Source: Gaiellasilicea sp963730405
GTDB taxonomy: Bacteria > Actinomycetota > Thermoleophilia > Gaiellales > Gaiellaceae
Direction: 5' to 3'
Assembly: GCA_963730405.1 (NCBI GenBank)
Contig: CAVSRW010000001.1
Coordinates: 372,001-436,000, forward strand
DNA: 64,000 bases
Below, one piece after another: positions 53,423 through 63,107 of this stretch; position 1 is the first letter of the stretch, and the number at the start of each line of letters is the position of its first letter. A program made the position numbers and the translations under genes. The notes beneath the pieces were generated by a model that ran no database searches, was not told the DNA's origin, and worked only from the letters and a program-made list of their open reading frames with translations.

Positions 53423-56386
53423 CTACTTCGTCAGGTCGAGCGCCTTCTGGGTCGCCTGGCGGAAGGTGTCGCAGGCGGCCGCGTACTGATGGTTCGCGAG
53501 CTGCTGGTCGCCTGCGGCGATGAGTTGCGCGATCGCGGCCAGCGCTCTGGCCTCTCCCGCGCTCGGCGGGTCAACCGCCTGCTCCGCGTCGCTGTACGCC
53601 GCCGTCGCGATCCCCTCGGCGACCAGGCCGATCATGTCCTTCAGCGACGTGAGGTCGCCGGCGCCCCGGGCCTCGGCCGTCACGAGGTTCGCGATCGCGG
53701 CCTTCAGCTTGGTGATCGCGTCGACGGGATCGTCGTCCTCGAGCTTGTCGAGAGCGCCGTTCGTCGGCGGCTTGCCGGTGTGGTTGCCGATCAGCTCGTC
53801 ACGCGCGGCGCTGAGAGCACTTGCGACGCGCGGGTCGGTCTCGGCGGCGATCAGCTGCGTCAGCTGCTCCGCCAGGGACTCGATCGCGTCCTCGAGCGAG
53901 AGCACGGTGACGGTGAGCTCGACGGGCGTGGCGCCGAGGTCGTCGTCCGTGATCGTCGTCGTGATCGTGTGGGTTCCGGGGACAGTGAAGGCGTGCTTGT
54001 CGACCAGCCTGCCCTCGCGCCGTTCGTCGCTCCGGAGAACGAGCCGAACGACGTGTCGAGCGGTGTCCCGTCGCCCCAGTCGACGGTCGCCGACTGCGTG
54101 TCGGCCCGGCCGGGGTCGGTGAACGTGACCGCGAGCGTCACCGGAACCCCCGCGATCGCGAAGCGGCTTCCGCCGGAGAGCTCGTAGCCCAGCGGATCCT
54201 TCACCGAGGCGGTGCCGATCAGCGGCGCGACGTTCCGCACCGTGACCGGCACGGCCACGGCCGCTCCGACGCCCGTGGGTGAGGTGTCGGTCGGATGCGT
54301 CGCCCGTGCCTGAGTGTCCGCGACCGACGGACCGTCGAGCGCGGCCGCGCTGAACGGCACGGACGTGCCGCCGACCTCGAAGGATGCCGTTGTCGTCGAG
54401 ATCCCAGCCGAGCGAGAACGTCTTGTTGTAGTAGGACTCGCAGCCGTGCTTGCGGAACAGGGCGCCGTCGGCCCGCCAGGCCTCGTAGAAGGTGACGCCC
54501 TCGATCGTGTTGTCGTAGTCGTAGAGGGTGCCTGCGTCCGTCGGCGGCGTCACGGCCAAGGGTGATTGCGCACCCGTCGGGGCGTTGGTCACGAGCAGCT
54601 CCGACAGATCCTCGACGGTCTCGATCTGGCCCGTGCCGCGGAGGACGACCGATCCCGGCCCCGGGAACTCGTCGCTGCGGACGGGGTAGTTGTTCGCCTG
54701 GATGTTGCACCCGGGCGGCGCGAACCACCGCAGCGAGGTGACCTCGTCCCAGAGCGGGTCGGGGAACACGTCGCCGCACGGGTCGAAGACGTTGTTGTTG
54801 CCGAGGTTGAGCTTGCAGAGGTCGTCGAAGTGGTCGAGGTCGCGCTCGTCGAACTCGATGTTCAGCCACGGCGCCGTCGTGTGCCCGATCCCTGCGCGCC
54901 GAGGCTCGAAGAGCTGGACGAACGCCTTCGTGATCGGCGCCTCCGCCTGCCCGGTCAGCTGCACCGACGACCCCTCGTCGACGGCGAAGGGCCCGTCGAT
55001 CGTCGCCGTCGGCTTGATCGTCGGGCTGTCCTGGCGTACGAGGCCGAGCCGCCGGTACTCGCCGAAGATGGTCGACTGGTGGTCGGTGACGTACACCAGC
55101 ACCTCGCCGGACGGGGTGACGTGGATGCCCGACCCGGCCGCGAAGCTGCCGTTGTCGATGTTGTCTCCCCAGCCCTGGAGGGCGGGGCCGATGCCGGCGA
55201 GCCCGACGCGCTTCTGGTTGACGAAATCGAGCGCGCAACCCGTGGGGATCCCGCCGGGCTGGAGGTGGACGCGCCAGAGGTCGATGTACTCGTCCTCGTC
55301 GGCGAGCGGGTTGGCGACCGAGCCGTCGCGCCACCCCGCGTAGAGGTAGAGCTTCCCGTCGAGGTTCCCCTCGCGCACGAAGTTGAGCATCTGATGCTGG
55401 GTCGGGATGCCCGTCGGCCAGTTGAAGCCGGGATTGCAGGCCTCGATCTGCGCCTCGCTGAACCGGCCGACCTCCGTCCACGCATAGTTGGCGACGGTGG
55501 GGTCCTTGAGCTTGGCCAGACCCGGATCCAGGTCGGAGAGGTAGAACCGGACCTCCGCGTTCCCGAGGTCGTCGCCGCCCTCTCCAGGGCCGCCGGCGGA
55601 GACGAGCACGTAGCGGCAGCACTTCCCGTTGGCGTCCTTGACCGGGGTCAGACCGACGGGGTCCGCTCCGAACGCCGCATTCTCCGCGCCGCCGAGATCC
55701 GGCGGGTCGAACTTCCTGATGAACTTCGGCTCCTCCGGGTTGGAGACGTCGAAGAAGAGGACGGTGGCGCGCGAGTGGCTCGCCAGCGCGGGAACCTCTG
55801 TGCCGATCGCGAGCACGTCGTCGACGAGCTGCATCCCGCCCGGGTGCCGGTAGTGCGGCCGTCCGTCCTGGCCGTCGAGCGGGACGACCGCGACGACGCG
55901 GTCCTCAGCCGGGATGATCGCGGGATCGAAGGGGAGGACGATCCCTGCCGGACTCGCGTACGGGTACAGGTTCCGCTTCAGCCGCTCGCCGTACTTCGCC
56001 CGTGAGCCCATCTTCACGACGAACAGGACGCCGTTCTCCTCGTCGGTAGGGCAGACGCTCGAGTTGCCCGACTTCGTGATGAACAGGTACGGCGTGCCGT
56101 CCGGTGCGTCCTTGCGCGCGATGCCCTGGTAGTGCTTGCAGATCGACGCGCCCGGGCCCATGTTCTTTCGGAACGCGAGCACGTCGGCGCGGCTCGACAG
56201 CCCGACGAACTCGCCGCCAAGCCCCTCGATCGTCGACGCGAAACGCTGATTCGACCCCGCCGTCGCTGTCGACGTCGACGCGGTGGCCGTGGCGCCGCCG
56301 GCTCCCGGCAGCACGACTGCCAGACCGACTGCGATCGCCGCCACCGCCGCCCAGACATGGGCCCGATGTCGGCGCGAACGCCTCAT
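53423..56386 (-). CDS. large secreted protein with PKD-like domain, two compensating frameshifts
   Basis: About 987 residues. Start ATG at 56386 (MRRSRRHRAHVWAAVAAIAV, signal peptide to GGATA). The first ~550 residues look like a beta-propeller-like surface protein (RYVLVSAGGPGEGGDDLGN, EVLVYVTDHQSTIFGEYRR). The chain changes frame at about 54382 (extra base) to read FEVGGTSVPFSAAALDGPS and VTFTDPGRADTQSATVDWGD, and returns at about 54016 (missing base) with RLVDKHAFTVPGTHTITTTI, a PKD-like domain. A helical C-terminal region (LEDAIESLAEQLTQLIAAET to ATQKALDLTK) follows. Function unknown. Confidence 0.72.
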   Translation of the reverse strand: MRRSRRHRAHVWAAVAAIAVGLAVVLPGAGGATATASTSTATAGSNQRFASTIEGLGGEFVGLSSRADVLAFRKNMGPGASICKHYQGIARKDAPDGTPYLFITKSGNSSVCPTDEENGVLFVVKMGSRAKYGERLKRNLYPYASPAGIVLPFDPAIIPAEDRVVAVVPLDGQDGRPHYRHPGGMQLVDDVLAIGTEVPALASHSRATVLFFDVSNPEEPKFIRKFDPPDLGGAENAAFGADPVGLTPVKDANGKCCRYVLVSAGGPGEGGDDLGNAEVRFYLSDLDPGLAKLKDPTVANYAWTEVGRFSEAQIEACNPGFNWPTGIPTQHQMLNFVREGNLDGKLYLYAGWRDGSVANPLADEDEYIDLWRVHLQPGGIPTGCALDFVNQKRVGLAGIGPALQGWGDNIDNGSFAAGSGIHVTPSGEVLVYVTDHQSTIFGEYRRLGLVRQDSPTIKPTATIDGPFAVDEGSSVQLTGQAEAPITKAFVQLFEPRRAGIGHTTAPWLNIEFDERDLDHFDDLCKLNLGNNNVFDPCGDVFPDPLWDEVTSLRWFAPPGCNIQANNYPVRSDEFPGPGSVVLRGTGQIETVEDLSELLVTNAPTGAQSPLAVTPPTDAGTLYDYDNTIEGVTFYEAWRADGALFRKHGCESYYNKTFSLGWDLDDNGILRGRRHVRAVQRGRARRSVGRGHSGTGDASDRHLTHGRRSGRGRAGHGAERRAADRHRLGEGSAGLRALRRKPLRDRGGSGDARGHVHRPRPGRHAVGDRRLGRRDTARHVVRLVLRSDERREGRLVDKHAFTVPGTHTITTTITDDDLGATPVELTVTVLSLEDAIESLAEQLTQLIAAETDPRVASALSAARDELIGNHTGKPPTNGALDKLEDDDPVDAITKLKAAIANLVTAEARGAGDLTSLKDMIGLVAEGIATAAYSDAEQAVDPPSAGEARALAAIAQLIAAGDQQLANHQYAAACDTFRQATQKALDLTK

Positions 56387-56607
56387 CGCGCCCTCTTCAC
56401 GCTCCCTGACGAAATCTCTCCCGAACATCGCTTGCGTCTCCTTTGGTCTCGACTGCGGATGCAAGCGACGGTACGGCGGCGCGGCGACCGTTACATCGGC
56501 GTCGCTACCCATCTTGGAACCGGCTCTACCTATGCTCGTAGGTACCTGAGCGGACGAACGAGAGCCCCTCCACGAGCACCGAACGCAAGGGTTGTATCGT
56601 CGGAGCG

Positions 56608-56670
56608 ATGTGCTCCGTCGGCAACCTGCTGACCCGCCGCGTCCACGTTTTCGTCCGGCGACCCGCGTGA
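56608..56670 (+). CDS. putative 20-codon leader peptide overlapping glpD
   Basis: ATG 56608 to TGA 56668-56670 encodes MCSVGNLLTRRVHVFVRRPA. Its stop overlaps the glpD GTG as GTGA, like the gene overlaps elsewhere in the window. glpD itself has no Shine-Dalgarno, so coupling from this short frame would explain its translation. TTGTAT (56592-56597) upstream is a candidate -10. Could also be chance. Confidence 0.35.
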   Translation: MCSVGNLLTRRVHVFVRRPA

Positions 56671-58148
56671 CGGAGCGCGCGCTCGCGCTCGAGCGCCTGC
56701 GGAGCGAACGGTTCGATCTGCTCGTCGTCGGCGGCGGGATCATCGGCGCGGGCGTCGCCGAGGTGGCGTCGCGGCACGGATTCCGGGTCGCCGTCGTCGA
56801 GCGCGACGACTTCGCCTCGGGCACGTCGAGTGCGTCGTCGAAGCTCATCCACGGCGGTCTCCGCTATCTGCGGCTCGGCCATTTCAGCCTCGTGCGTGAG
56901 GCGCAGGCCGAGGTGCGGGTGCTCACGCGGTTCGTGGCTCCTCATCTCGTTCGCCCGCTCAACTTCGTGCTCCCCGTCTATCGCGGCGGCCCGTACGGGC
57001 GGATCCCGATCCGCGGCGCGCTCTGGTCGTACGCGGGCCTGACGGGCGCCGTCTCCGAGCGCGGCCGCATGATCGCCCCTGCGGCCGCCTCGAAGCTCGT
57101 CCCGGCTCTGCGGCTCGACGGCCTCCGTGCCGCAGGCCTCTATCCCGACTCGCAGACCGACGATGCGCGGCTCTGCCTGGCGAATCTGCGCGGCGCCGCC
57201 GACGCCGGCGCCGTCGTGCTGAACCGCGTCGAGGTCGTGGGGCTCGCGCGGGGTCCGGTGGCGCAGGTGCGCGACACGCTCTCGGGCGAGACGTTGGAGG
57301 TCGGCGCGCGCGCGGTCGTGAACGCCGCAGGGCCGTGGATCGACGAGGTCAGGCGGCTCGAAGCTGCCCGGGCCGGCACCTCGGTCAGCCTCAGCAGGGG
57401 CGCGCACCTCGTGCTCGAGCGCGACGGCGGCTGGGACGCCGCGCTGACGATCCCGATCGACCGGCACCGGGTCGCCTTCGCGGTGCCCTGGGCGGGGAGG
57501 CTCTTGCTCGGGACGACCGACTCGGCGTTCGAGGGGGACGCCCGCACGATCGAGCCCACCGAAGCGGAGGAGCGGCAGATCCTCGACGAGGCCGGGCTTG
57601 CGCTGGAGCCCGGCCGTCTCGGCGCCGTGCGGGGCCGCTTCGCCGGGGTTCGGGTTCTGCCGGCGGGATCGACCGACACGGCCCGCGCCCACCGTGAGAC
57701 GACGCTCTCGGTGGGCCCGCTCGGAATGATCTCGATCGCGGGCGGGAAGCTGACGACCTATCGGCGCATCGCGCTGGCGGTGCTGCACGCGCTCCGGGTC
57801 GAGCTCGAGCTGCACCGGATCGATCGCCGCCCACGGCCGTTGCCCGGCGCGGCTGATCCGGACGTCGCGGTCGACGCCCTGCGGCGGCGGCATCCAGAGC
57901 TTGACCCGTCCCTCGCGTCGCACCTGGCGGGCACGTACGGCGCGCTCGTGGCCGAGGTGATCGCCTCGGGCAGGCTCGAGCCGCTCGGCGCCGGCGTCGC
58001 GGAGGTCGAAGCGCAGGTGCTGTATGCGCGCGAGCGCGAGTGGGCGCTGACCGCGGAGGACGTCCTTCGTCGGCGGACGACGCTGTCGGTCACCGGACGT
58101 GACTCCGAGGAGGTGCGGCGGCGGGTCGAGGCGCTGCTCGCATCGTGA
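56667..58148 (+). CDS. glpD: glycerol-3-phosphate dehydrogenase (FAD-dependent)
   Basis: Oxidises glycerol-3-phosphate to dihydroxyacetone phosphate at the membrane, feeding the quinone pool. 493 residues. FAD motif LLVVGGGIIGAGVAEVAS, SGTSSASSKLIHGGLRYLRL, VNAAGPWIDEVRRL, VPWAGRLLLGTTDSAFEGD and SIAGGKLTTYRRIA are typical. The C-terminal DAO-C domain ends WALTAEDVLRRRTTLSVTG. GTG at 56667 chosen since family similarity begins there; an upstream TTG (56592) would add 25 Arg/Pro-rich residues. Overlaps glpK (GTGA). Confidence 0.94.
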   Translation: MTERALALERLRSERFDLLVVGGGIIGAGVAEVASRHGFRVAVVERDDFASGTSSASSKLIHGGLRYLRLGHFSLVREAQAEVRVLTRFVAPHLVRPLNFVLPVYRGGPYGRIPIRGALWSYAGLTGAVSERGRMIAPAAASKLVPALRLDGLRAAGLYPDSQTDDARLCLANLRGAADAGAVVLNRVEVVGLARGPVAQVRDTLSGETLEVGARAVVNAAGPWIDEVRRLEAARAGTSVSLSRGAHLVLERDGGWDAALTIPIDRHRVAFAVPWAGRLLLGTTDSAFEGDARTIEPTEAEERQILDEAGLALEPGRLGAVRGRFAGVRVLPAGSTDTARAHRETTLSVGPLGMISIAGGKLTTYRRIALAVLHALRVELELHRIDRRPRPLPGAADPDVAVDALRRRHPELDPSLASHLAGTYGALVAEVIASGRLEPLGAGVAEVEAQVLYAREREWALTAEDVLRRRTTLSVTGRDSEEVRRRVEALLAS

Positions 58149-59561
58149 TTCTCGCGATCGACCAGGGCACGACAGGCACGACGTGCCTCGTCGTCGACGA
58201 CGAGCTCCGCGTTCGCGGGCGTGGCTATCGCGAGTTCCCCCAGCACTATCCGCAGCCGGGCTGGGTCGAGCACGACCCGGAGGAGCTCTGGGCGTCCGTG
58301 CTCGGCGCCGCGGAGGCTGCGGTCCAGGCGGCCGGCGTCCGCCCGACCGAGCTGCGGGCGCTCGGGATCGCGAACCAGCGCGAGACGACGGTTGTCTGGG
58401 AACGAGCCACCGGCCGGCCGGTGGCTCCCGCGATCGTGTGGCAGGACCGGCGCACGGCCGCGCGCTGTCGCGAGCTGCCCGCCGAGCTCGTGCGTGCGCG
58501 AACGGGGCTCGTGCCCGATCCCTACTTCTCCGCGACGAAGCTCGAGTGGCTGCTCGCCCGAACCGACCGTCGCCCGCTCGGAGCTTGCGTTCGGGACGGT
58601 CGACTCGTGGCTCGTCTGGAAGCTGACCGGCGGCCGCGTCCATGTCACCGACCTGACGAATGCGTCGAGGACGATGCTCCTCGACCTCGACTCGCTCGAC
58701 TGGGCAGGAGAGCTGCTCGACCTGTTCGAGGTCGACCCCGCGGTGCTGCCGCGGCTGGTGCGTTCGTCCGAGATCGTCGGCGAGGCCGAGCTGCTCGGCG
58801 TCACGTTGCCGATCGCGGGGATCGCCGGCGACCAGCAGGCAGCTCTCTTCGGCCACGGCTGCTTCGACCGCGGTGAGGCGAAGGCGACGTACGGCACCGG
58901 CAGCTTCGTGCTCGCGCACGCAGGAGGAGAGCGCGGGCCTGCCCCGACCGGGCTGCTCGAGACGGTTGCGGCTTCAGGCGGCTACGCGCTCGAGGGAGCG
59001 ATCCTCGCCAGCGGCGCGGCGATCCAGTGGCTGCGCGACGGGCTCGGCATCCTCGCCGACGCCGCAGAGAGCGAGCGGCTCGCACGGTCGGTCGACTCCA
59101 CGGGAGGCGTCTCGTTCGTCCCGGCGTTCGCCGGCCTCGGCTCGCCGCACTGGGACGCGGATGCGCGTGGCGTGATCAGCGGCATCACCCGCGGCACGAC
59201 GCGCGCGCACGTCGTCCGCGCCGCGCTCGAAGCAATCGCGTTCCAGGTCGCTGACGTGCTGGACGTGCTGCCCGCCGGGATCGACGTGCTGCGCGCCGAC
59301 GGCGGTGCGAGTGCGAACGGCTTCCTGATGCAGTTCCAGGCCGATCTGCTCGGCTGCCCGGTGGAGGTGGCGGCCGAGCCCGAGACGACAGCGCTCGGCG
59401 CCGCTGCCCTCGCGGGGCGCGCCACCGGCCTCTGGCCCGACGACGCCGCGATCCGTGCGAGGCTCCCGCCGCGAGCCGTCTACGAGCCGGCGGCCGACAG
59501 GGACACCGTTGCCGCCCGGCGGGCCGCCTGGCGGTCGGCGCTCGGCCGCGCGCTCACGTAG
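58145..59561 (+). CDS. glpK: glycerol kinase, one frameshift
   Basis: FGGY-family kinase phosphorylating glycerol. N-terminal ILAIDQGTTGTTCLVVDDEL, ALGIANQRETTVVWERATG and VWQDRRTAARC. The frame breaks after LLARTDR; removing one base at about 58571-58576 continues SELAFGTVDSWLVWKLTGG, DLTNASRTMLLDLDSLDW, AGIAGDQQAALFGHGCF, ATYGTGSFVLAHAGG and DVLRADGGASANGFLMQFQA. Restored length 471 residues, slightly short. No glpF in the window. A perfect terminator follows. Confidence 0.88.
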
Positions 59562-59620
59562 CGGCGTGCCCCCGACAAGCGGCGCGGGTCCTCATGCCGG
59601 CGATCCTGCGCCGTGGTGGA

Positions 59621-59650
59621 AAGGGGCGGCCCCGCATGGGGCCGCCCCTT
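59621..59650. terminator. bidirectional terminator after glpK
   Basis: Perfect 13-bp stem AAGGGGCGGCCCC / GGGGCCGCCCCTT with a GCAT loop, between convergent glpK and the phospholipase C-like gene. A-rich/T-rich ends give weak tails on both strands. Confidence 0.8.
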
Positions 59651-59658
59651 GACGTGCC

Positions 59659-62600
59659 TCAGCCGCCGCGCGCGACGAGGTCGTTCGCGTAGGCGATGAA
59701 CCGGTCGGCGGTGGCCGCGTCGACGGCCTTCCCGCGCTGTCCCTCGAGGTCTTCGATCCAGCCCTCGAGCAGGTTGTGCTCGACCGGATGGTCGCCCTGC
59801 GAGTGCTGCTTGACCGCCTGGCCGAGGAGCTGCTTCATCGCGGTGCAGACGCCCGCCTTCGTGATGAGCGTCGGAGTCGCAGGCCAGGCGCCGCTCTCGC
59901 CGCACGCTCGCTTGACGTTGTTCAGCAGGCTCACCGACGTCGCGTGGACCTCGAACGTGTTCGACTTGGTCGCCGAGTTTCCGACGTTGTCGGTCGCGCT
60001 GACCGACACCGTGTGCGGGCCGGGGTAGAGGTAGAACATGTCGAGTTGTGCACCGTTGGTGGTCGCGGTGCCGTCGAACGTGCCGGACTGGCTCGCCACA
60101 CCCGAGCCGGCGTCGGTTGCCGACCAGGTGATCGTCGAGAAGTCGTCCGTGTCGAAGATCGACCCGTCCGGCGGCGAGCTGATCGTGATGTCCGGCGGCG
60201 TCGTATCGAGGAAGACCTCGGTCGTCTCCGGCGAGCCCGCCGGCAGCGAGTCGCTCGGGCGCGAACGTGTGGCAAGGATCGGCGGCGCGGATCTGCACCT
60301 TGTAGAGGCCGTCCGCCGCCGGTGACCTGGAAGGTGCCGCCGTTCGCGATCGTCGTCCAGCCGTCCTCCGGCTCCCGGCGCCGGCCCGGAGGCGAGGAAG
60401 TAGCGGTACTGCGAGCCCGATGCTCGCGTCCACGAACACGGCGTCGCTGCCGGTGGCCGTGAACGTGTGTCGCCCGCGGCGTAGGTCGTCCCGCCGGGTG
60501 AGGTGAAGATGTGCCCGGCCGGCGCCGACAACGCCAGGTTCGGGTCCGGGCGCTCGGGTCACCCGGGTCGGAGGACAGGGCGTCGCCGAGGTCGGGGAAC
60601 GTTCGACCCGCTGTTCTCCCAGTCGACGAATAGCGACCGGAACGCCGGCCGGTGGAGGCACGACTCCCAGAGCGGGTAGGTGCCCTCGCCGCCGTTGAGC
60701 CGCGCCGGCCGTGCGGTCGGCGGGCCGATCTGGCCGTCCGGGCAGCCGGCAGTGCCCTCGTCGCAGAACCGCGGCAGCCCGTTCGCGCGCCAGGAGTGGT
60801 CGCCGTCGATCGACCGCAGCCACGACGTCGAGCCGCTCAGCTGGCTGAACATGACGTTCGTCGGGAACGCGGCGTCGGCGTAGGTCGAGATCGTCGCCGT
60901 CGGCTTGATCACGCCGGCCGCGACGAGCTCCTGCTTCAGGACGTCGTTCAGGCCGGGCCCGCGAAGCAGAAGCAGCTTCGCCTGCTGCACGGTGTTGCGG
61001 AAGGCCGCGAAGCTCGTCTCGTTGAAGACCGCGCTGTCGGAGAGGCGCGAGCTCGAGATCGACCCGACGCCCGGTAGGTTGATCGTGCTGCTGCGGTCCG
61101 TGGTGTCCCGCGCCGAGACCCATCAGCGTGTCGAGCCGCGGGTGAGTCGTCGGCTCGAAGAAGGTCACGGTCTGCGTGCCGATGAACGGCAGCGTGAACG
61201 AGGCAGTGTCGACGTTCAGCCAGTGCGTCGGACTCGTGAGGAAGCTCTTCAGTTGGGCGATGTCGATGCCGAGCGCCTTGCCGATCTCCTTCTCGAGCAG
61301 GTCGAGGGCGTACGCCTTGAGCTCCTCGAACGGCGCGGCGATCGGATTGATGGCCGGCCCGAGGAGGTCGGCGAAGACCACACCGAGGGTGTCGAGCGCG
61401 TCGATGAGGTCGCCGACCACGTCGGGCGCGCCGAGCGCCGACAGCAGGTGCTGGGTGAAGAAGTCCGTCGGCAGGCGAAGCCGAGGGTCGTCGAGGATGC
61501 CGACGTCGTCCTCGCAGAGCGACCGCTGGCTATCCGGATCGGACTCGGCGCCGACCTTGTTGCGGCAATCGAAGTTCTGCGCGTCGCGATGCGTGCCCGG
61601 GTCGAAGAGCGCCTTCGTGCTGGCGAGCCCGAGGTCGCTCCAGTGCCGAAGCAGCGTGTCGATGTCGTCGATCCAGCGCCTGGATGTACGGCTCGACGAT
61701 CAGGTTGAAGATGGTGACGTCCTCCGCGGCGTCGATCGGATCGAGCAGGCAGATCGTCGCCGCAGGCGTCCTGCGTGTGCGTGGCGGTGATCGACGCCGC
61801 GCGGCGTCGAGACACTGCGCGTGAAGGTCTGCGGCCCGCTCGCACTCGCGGCGCAGTCCTCCTCCTTCGAGTCGAATGTCGTACTCGGCCAGGTCGACGA
61901 TCAGATCGGCCTTCATGTCGATGAAGAAGTCGATCAGCTTGCCGCGCTTCGGCTCGGGGCCGTCGCCGTCGGGTTCGCCGTCCCCGTTCAGGTCGCGGAC
62001 CGCCGTCCACCGTGAACGGGCCGCCGGGGCAGCCGTCGTCGGCGACGCCGTCGTGGTCGTCGTCGAGGCCGTCGCGCGCACGTGCCGAAGGGCAGCAGGG
62101 TGTTCGGGTTGACGAGCGTGTCGTAGATGAAGCGGTGCGGCGCCGCGAAGTTGATGCGCGGCGACTGGTCGTCCGAGAATCCGGGTCGCCGTCCTCGTTC
62201 GCCTCGAACGCAACGTACGTGCGCTCCTGGTTCCCGTCGTAGCCGGGAGTCGCATCGCCGATGTAGCCCTCGACGATCAGGTGCCGTACGGCGATCATCG
62301 GGTCGTCGATGCCGTTGAGGATCCCGGAGATGCTCGGGAAGACGCCCTCGGCGAAGTCGTTCACGAACGTGTGCGCCCACATGTCGCCGGCCGCGTGCGT
62401 CAGGAAGCCGTAGGCGAAGGCGAGGATCTGCTGACGCTCGGTCTCGCCGTAGCCGCTCGCTGACCTGGGCCTCCCAGGCCTCGCGCAGGATGTGGCGGAG
62501 CCATTCGCCGGTCTCCTCGGGATGGATGACGGACTGCCCGAAGACGAGATCCGGGAAGCCGTCCGGCCCGATGACGCCGGCGTTGAAGTAGGCGCGCTGA

Positions 62601-62799
62601 TTCGTCAGCGCGGTGACGATCGTCTGATCGACGGCGTACTGATGGCCGTTGATAGTCACCTCTGCCGTCGGCCGTGACGTCCCGACCAGGCTTTGTCGCC
62701 CGAGTAGATGTGCGTGAACGGCTTCCACGCCAGTGCGCGCTGCGCCGAGCCGAGCACGAGCCCGGTCAGAATCGCGAGCACGAGCAGAATGCGTCGCAT
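59659..62799 (-). pseudogene. secreted zinc-dependent phospholipase C-like protein with Ig-like and helical C-terminal domains, many frame breaks
   Basis: Reconstructed ~1040-residue gene. ATG 62799 after GGGAGAA: MRRILLVLAILTGLVLGSAQ signal peptide, then ALAWKPFTHIYSGDKAWS. Across breaks: GEVTINGHQYAVDQTIVTAL, FNAGVIGPDGFPDLVFGQSV, HPEETGEWLRHIL, ILAFAYGFLTHAAGDMWAHT. The His/Asp spacing of these motifs resembles zinc-dependent phospholipase C (PF00882-type). The C-terminal third has an Ig-like domain (ITISSPPDGSIFDTDDFSTI, PHTVSVSATDNVGNSATKS) and a helical end. At least ten frame changes occur between about 62,682 and 60,240 (clear extra bases near 62682, 62663, 62458). Either dense sequence error or decay. 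Confidence 0.6.
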
Positions 62800-63107
62800 C
62801 GGTTCTCCCTTGGTTGTCGGTCCTCTTTCTCCGTCGCTCGACGGCCCGACCGACGCGCCTCGACACTATGACAATGGTGGACCTGCCGACAACCGCCGCG
62901 AGGAGGAGAAGCGTCTCGTTCTCTAGGAGGACAAGCGGGCCGGTCGGTGAGACGGTGGACGAAGCGAATCGACTCAGCGCTCGTCGATCGCGCTGGGTCA
63001 GGATCGGCTGCGCCGCGCGACGATCGGCGCCACACTTGGGGCCGTCAGCCGAATTGCGACGGCGTCTCGACCTTGTCGTTGCGCCAGTCTGTCGCCATGG
63101 TTAGGCC
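62800..63107. other. 308-bp intergenic region between divergent genes
   Basis: Separates the phospholipase C-like gene and the LuxR-type regulator. Plus-strand TTGTCG at about 63073, then TGGTTA near 63099, is a weak promoter candidate for the regulator. Short frames here have no family character. I see no RNA gene, repeat or strong hairpin. Confidence 0.4.

Noticed and set aside
56592..56666. 25-residue N-terminal extension of GlpD from TTG
   Set aside because: Arg/Pro-rich, no similarity to GlpD; the TTGTAT is more likely a -10 box.
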